DNA of 64,000 nucleotides from Linanthus parryae. Its lineage: Eukaryota > Streptophyta > Magnoliopsida > Ericales > Polemoniaceae. The notes beneath the pieces are model-generated. The model had not been told where the DNA came from. It ran no database searches and was given only the letters and a program-made list of their open reading frames with translations. Location: the NCBI GenBank assembly GCA_023055425.1, contig JALGPY010000002.1, positions 153,150,845-153,214,844 of the forward strand, read 5' to 3'. This document shows, one piece after another, positions 59,361 to 64,000 of the stretch. The translations under genes were made by a program, and so were the position numbers. Each line of letters opens with the position of its first letter. Within the stretch, counting starts at the first letter, position 1.

Positions 59361-61859
59361 AAGACCCCCACACTTGCCATTTGCGCGTCCCGAGCAAAGT
59401 CTCATCTACTGCATTTAACTGTATATTAGCCGACAAGACACAAACGACTCTAACATGACTCAAGACACTACTAATGCAGCAAGATTATGCAAATGCAATT
59501 CTAGACTCGATCTTAAACACGGAAAAGATTTTAAGTAGGAGTGATGAAAAAGTTAGACAAGAGGCGTGAATCGCAACTAAACTTGACAACAAGTGATTCC
59601 CCATAGTTAGTATAGAAAGCTTAACTTTAATATAAGGAACAACCTACCTCTTCATGTGTGCTGATAAAATTAAGAGGCTAACCAAGGCTAAGCCACATTC
59701 ACCGTCCGAGCTCCTATTCCGCTAATGGTCAAATGTGATGAGGCTTAGGGACAAAAATGATATAACTTGTATGAAGCAAAAAATCCTTGCGTCACATAAA
59801 GTCACCAAACCCCATATTTCACTCACCCTCACCATGATGATAGGAATCCACAACCCGAATCTCACCGACTCCGGCCCTCAATCCCCTCAAACCCCGGTAC
59901 CATGTCAATTCCGTGGCCATCAAAGCAAATAATGGGCAAAACTCATCTATGTCTTCAATCCGGAACTAAGAACTTTCACCACTCGATTTTCAATAAGCAC
60001 AAATATATTTTTTTCTCTCCTTTTTTTCTCTCAATTTTTTTTTCTTTCATTTTTCTTTATCTTTGTATTTTTTTGTTTTTTTTTCTCTCACTCAAATATC
60101 AATACAATCAAATAAATATGAGTGGTACTCCTTCAAGAATAAAAAAATGCCAACAAAACCGCAAACTTCGTAAAAGCATGTATGGGGGTGGAGTCATCAT
60201 ATCCACAATCTCTATGTCCGTAGTCAAATGTCGACACCCCACACTAGAATGTAGTCAGGTCCCCCTCTCAAGTAGTCAAATAAGGTATGTCACGTGCCTT
60301 ATCCAACCGGACCTCCTACACCAAGATGATAAAAATCCGGTACCTAGCACATGCCACCTATTAAGTACAATCAAGCCCATTTTTGTGCGGATTAGACGTC
60401 ACGCACTTAGGCTCTCCACTACTGTGTCCACGATGTAATGACATGGAACACCTCCACACCTTAGTGTGCAACCCAACTCACTCACCCTCGCATCCCCTCG
60501 TAGATATCCAATGAAGCATATGCGATCTGCAGAACTCACAAAAATATGTAATGAAGCACTCCCTCAACTAACCCCCTCAACTACTACTCCCTCGTGACGC
60601 TCTAGGAAGGTAATTCTAAACGATATATGATGAAGGCCAAGAATCGTCTCCCTAGGTCATAGAGGCTAACAATGAATCCAAGGAACAATTAGGATTTACT
60701 AGTGGTCCTACAAGGTAAGAGCTAAAAGCAGTGAGTGCTCTAATACACATCCTCGCACAGCTGTTCTGTGTGCCACTACGAGGCGGGCTGGCGACTACCT
60801 AAGACGGACAACATGAACGTTCGGCTTGTTTAGCAAACACCAAGCTCAACTCTTTTAGAGAAAAACAACACACACTTTAGCTTTTCAAAATTCAATTTAG
60901 TTTAAAAATATATAGGCATTCCCGTAATGAGATTCTCTCTATACTTATTAGAGGGAACTAAAATTGTAAATTCTCGGTTAAAATTCACACCCTATGCCTA
61001 AAGTTTTCACATCTCACTAAATCAACCAAATCCAAGCTTCTCTCAATTGCCTTTTCTCAAAATTTTCAATTTTTTACATTTTTTTTTTATCTTTTTATAA
61101 TATCCTAACACTATATGCAAGGCTTAGACGCGAAAAAAAAATTGACTCCACATAATTAACTGTGTTTTGTGGGTAGACTCAATTATGTAAAAGTGCAAAC
61201 CAAATATCAATCTCTCCTACACAATACGACAGTGTAAGTAAAAACATAACAAAACCACAATATTGACTCACAATACAATCTAAACACATCCTACATGTGA
61301 CTGGCTATGCAAACACATTGGCTAGTAAATAGTTAAATCACCCCCACACTGAATGCTTCGTTGTCCTCAACGAATCTAAAGAGTATGCAAGAGAACTCAG
61401 CAATCAATGTGAAAGGCCAGTAGATGAGATGGAGCATGACATATACTAAATAAAAGAAACACATAATTCAGCAAAAGAGAAGATACTCATAACCACCTCA
61501 AGGGTGGGGACGAAATCGCGCCAAGCAGTCCCCAAGCACAGTAGTGGCGCCACCATGCTCCCAACTGTCAGTGTGTTCTCGCACACCGGGGTCGACTGCC
61601 TCCTCTGCTAAAATCCACGTCTCAAGAATCCCCAACTCGCCAATGCAAGTCCCTGTGAAGGTCATGTGTGCCATGGCACACCGGGGTCGATTATACCATA
61701 ACCTGCTCATGTCTGTCACTAGGAAAACACCATTAGTCCCTATCTCTCTCTCATCTCTCTAAAATAAATAAACAAAACGCACGCAACTGTATTAAAAACT
61801 AAATCCCTAAATTAACGCAATAAATAGGTTGGGTTGCGTCCCAACAAGCGCCTTGTAAT

Positions 61860-62435
61860 TTAAGGTCGATGACCCGACCGAGTTACCTCAGACATGAAAT
61901 TTTCTTTCCACTTTTTCTTCTTCCACCATCGCTTTTCCCTTTGTCTCTTCTCAAGTAAGCATTCATGAGATGCATATGGTGCAAAGAAATATAAGTTGTT
62001 AGCCGCCACATGCCTCACTCTACCTTTCCACTTCTTCTTCTTCCAATTATTCAAAATTACAGTCGTCGAAGATTGGCCATTTGAATATAGCATCTCAAGT
62101 GGAACGACTTCAACAATAAGTTCTGACTTTCCTGCTTCCTTCCCCAGCTCTTGTCTCGGAATCACGGGTGGAAAGTCATGTATTGCGTAAAATTGGGGTC
62201 TTTTCTCTTCCTCGTGCGATTCGCCCAATTTTATGATATCCAAGGGATATGGACTAGGCGGAGGAACTTCTTGATACATGTCCTTGCAAACATCTCCATG
62301 CAGTAATTCCTTAGCTTCACGACTTTGTTCCTCAAAGAAAATATCTTCAGTGGGCCATAAGCTTGCGATGTACACACTCTCCCATTCATGCCATGGATCT
62401 GGACTTATGCGAGGCACAGGTTGTATAGGCTTCAT
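61860..62435 (-). CDS. Family D 191-codon ORF, copy 8
   Basis: Protein identical to copy 5. Confidence 0.6.
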   Translation of the reverse strand: MKPIQPVPRISPDPWHEWESVYIASLWPTEDIFFEEQSREAKELLHGDVCKDMYQEVPPPSPYPLDIIKLGESHEEEKRPQFYAIHDFPPVIPRQELGKEAGKSELIVEVVPLEMLYSNGQSSTTVILNNWKKKKWKGRVRHVAANNLYFFAPYASHECLLEKRQREKRWWKKKKWKENFMSEVTRSGHRP

Positions 62436-62559
62436 AATATCATCCCATCTGAGTCTGAATCTGAGTCTGAAGCGACCAGAGAATCTATTACTTCATGATG
62501 GACAGTATTATAAACATAGATCTCTGGGAGTTCTTCGTCTTCCTCTTCGCACTCCTCAA

Positions 62560-62832
62560 CTATGTGAGGAATGATGTTGATTGGCCCATTGTCATTGTCT
62601 GCATATGCACGAGAAAGTTAGAGAGTTGTTGTCCATGACGCATGACAGTTTCCTCCATCCTATCCAGCCCTTCCTCCATTCTGTCCCTTTTTACTAGCAT
62701 GAGCTTCAATATTTCTTTCATATGCTCATCTTCTTGATTCCAAGGAGGAGGAGTGTAATAATATCCATAGGAGTAGTACGGTGAATAGCCTGAATATTGC
62801 CCATGATAATTTTGCCCCCACATGATCACCAA
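62560..62832 (-). CDS. Family D 90-codon Gag-like ORF, copy 8
   Basis: Intact, protein identical to copy 4. Confidence 0.5.
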   Translation of the reverse strand: MVIMWGQNYHGQYSGYSPYYSYGYYYTPPPWNQEDEHMKEILKLMLVKRDRMEEGLDRMEETVMRHGQQLSNFLVHMQTMTMGQSTSFLT

Positions 62833-62965
62833 GTTATCTGTAAAATAATTTTCAATGGAGCCGGTGAGATTAACAAATAAATAAATAAAGACAGAAAGAT
62901 AAAATCCCTAAAGTTAATAATCCTTATCAATTCAACCGAATTCCCCGGCAACGGCGCCAAAAACT

Positions 62966-64000
62966 TGACACGATCTAACCACAAGTGTATGGCCGTCGTG
63001 TGTAGTAATATCCGAAAATCCGGGTTTATCGAACCCAAAGGACTTGTCGTGAACTAATTAGTATGGTTAACTTTATGTGGGCTAGCAGTTCAGAGAGTTT
63101 TCTAAACTAAATAATTAAAAAGACAAAACAAAAATTTAAATATTGAGATTGAATAGGGGAGAAACCACTAGGACACCTCGTTTGGGGGATTGCTAGGATT
63201 TTTTTATTGACGACGTTCTATGATTTGTGAAACACAGACAAAATTCACTTTGCTAATCGAGCAATACTAACTCACCGAGTTACCAAGTGAGCATCCTATG
63301 CCTAAGTTAGATTAAAACCGAGTTACCAAGTTCTAATTATCCCTAAACATGCATTAACGATGAATTCTACTCTAACGATCCCATTCGACGTAGCCGAGTT
63401 ACCAAGCCTATGAACGAATGATTGTTTGATTTTCCAGTTTAACAATTACCGAGTTACCAAATAATTGAAAACATAATTGAAAACTAAGTTCTAGCTAACA
63501 AGACGTCTCCAATTAACTAGATAGGATGAAGATCACAAAACAATCATAGCAAACGTAAAATCATCAATTAGGTTTATCAAAACATGAATCTCAATCCATA
63601 AAACGCATAATCAATTCGAAAAAACCTAACCACAAACTCGGGTCCTGATTACGAAGCTTAGCTATGCATATTCATGATCACAAATACATGCGTTTGTGTG
63701 ATCATGATCAAAAACAAAGAAAAGAAGGAGAAAAGAGATCAAACAAGGTTTCCCAAGCTCCACGATGTGATCCAAGCTCCCAGTTGATGTCCCGTCCTTT
63801 AATAATGCGTCTCTCTTCTGAAAATATGACCTAATATGTCTAAAATACAATCCCTAAGAGTCCCGGGTCAATTAGGAAAGTTTTGAGCATCGTTTCCTTA
63901 ATTTTGGCCGCCACTGCACATAGTCTTCGTACGAAGACTTTTCTCTTCGTAGGAAGAGTCTTCGTACGAAGACTTTTTCTCTTCGTAGGAAGGTCTTCCC
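62966..64000 (-). mobile_element. Family D LTR 9, cut by the window end
   Basis: First 1035 bp (plus-strand order) of a further LTR of the 5-9 group, ending within the palindrome cluster. It shows that the array continues beyond the window. Confidence 0.9.

Larger units (their letters stand above)
59361..62965 (-). mobile_element. Family D internal region 8
   Basis: 3605 bp, PBS 62943-62959, deletion near 59529. One C is lost in the middle GTGTGGGGG motif (near 60236-60244), and there is a private change CCAACTGTC near 61561. Small ORF at 61719-61498. Confidence 0.9.
19591..64000 (-). repeat. Tandem array of family D non-autonomous LTR retrotransposons
   Basis: The LTR edge TGACACGATC recurs at 19591, 25019, 30457, 35872, 41302, 46717, 52133, 57550 and 62966, spacings 5428, 5438, 5415, 5430, 5415, 5416, 5417 and 5416 bp. 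Each unit holds one LTR and one internal region with PBS and PPT in the right places, all on the minus strand. Two LTRs never lie side by side, and no host DNA or target-site duplication separates units. This is the pattern expected from unequal recombination between LTRs or duplication of an LTR-int unit, not from independent insertions. The array enters at GTTAG|TGACACG on the left and leaves the window on the right. Confidence 0.95.

Noticed and set aside
59902..60438. 178-codon plus-strand ORF in unit 8
   Set aside because: It is the longest plus-strand frame in the array only because one C was lost near 60240; in other units the frame stops at that place. It has a low-complexity Phe/Ser tract and lies antisense to the 3' non-coding region.
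19591..64000. Regularly spaced repeats as a CRISPR-like array
   Set aside because: Period is 5.4 kb and each unit is a recognisable LTR plus internal region; spacers and repeats of CRISPR size are absent and the sequence is plant-like.

Overview
This window looks like repeat-rich nuclear DNA from a plant, most likely a eudicot. It is AT-rich, and I see no intact host gene, rRNA or tRNA gene. All recognisable coding signal comes from plant retrotransposons: Athila-like Ty3/gypsy Gag and protease, an L1-like LINE endonuclease/RT, and a Ty1/copia RNase H. The species cannot be named from the sequence.

Left part (1-12675): a nest of two related Athila-like elements in opposite orientations. Family B lies on the minus strand. 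It has a truncated LTR at 1-857, a complete LTR at 11008-12675, a primer-binding site (PBS) and about 300 bp of internal sequence. Family A lies between these on the plus strand (about 860-10633): a 5'-truncated LTR, a PBS matching the 3' end of tRNA-Asp(GUC), a damaged gag-protease frame, no reverse transcriptase or integrase, a decayed accessory ORF, a long 3' non-coding region, a polypurine tract (PPT) and a complete 3' LTR. A second PBS and leader follow that 3' LTR and run into a scrambled junction with B.

Middle part (12676-19590): fossils of other elements. These are an L1-like LINE with endonuclease and RT fragments (to 14882); family C, an Athila-like LTR, PBS and decayed gag related to A (14883 to about 17905); a copia RNase H fragment (17932-18396) with a PPT-like run; and a decayed basic ORF of unknown origin.

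Right part (19591-64000, running off the window): a head-to-tail tandem array of a non-autonomous Athila-like retrotransposon (family D) on the minus strand. The period is 5415-5438 bp. Each unit is one LTR (1780-1811 bp) plus one internal region (3605-3650 bp), in the order LTR-int-LTR-int. The window holds eight complete units and the start of a ninth. Units at the left edge are the most diverged; those from about 43 kb rightwards are almost identical. The D internal region encodes no polymerase. It keeps a small Gag-like coiled-coil ORF, an acidic frame and an unrecognised 191-codon ORF that is open in all eight copies.

The families share structural signals despite diverged sequence: a tRNA-Asp PBS, a hairpin at the LTR 5' end, a stem-loop block downstream of the coding region (A and D), and three GTGTGGGGG motifs at equivalent places in the 3' half (A and D, the last being the PPT). 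All D products that can be seen lack enzymatic domains, so mobility, if any, would depend on proteins supplied by an autonomous relative. The array itself more likely grew by unequal recombination than by repeated insertion.
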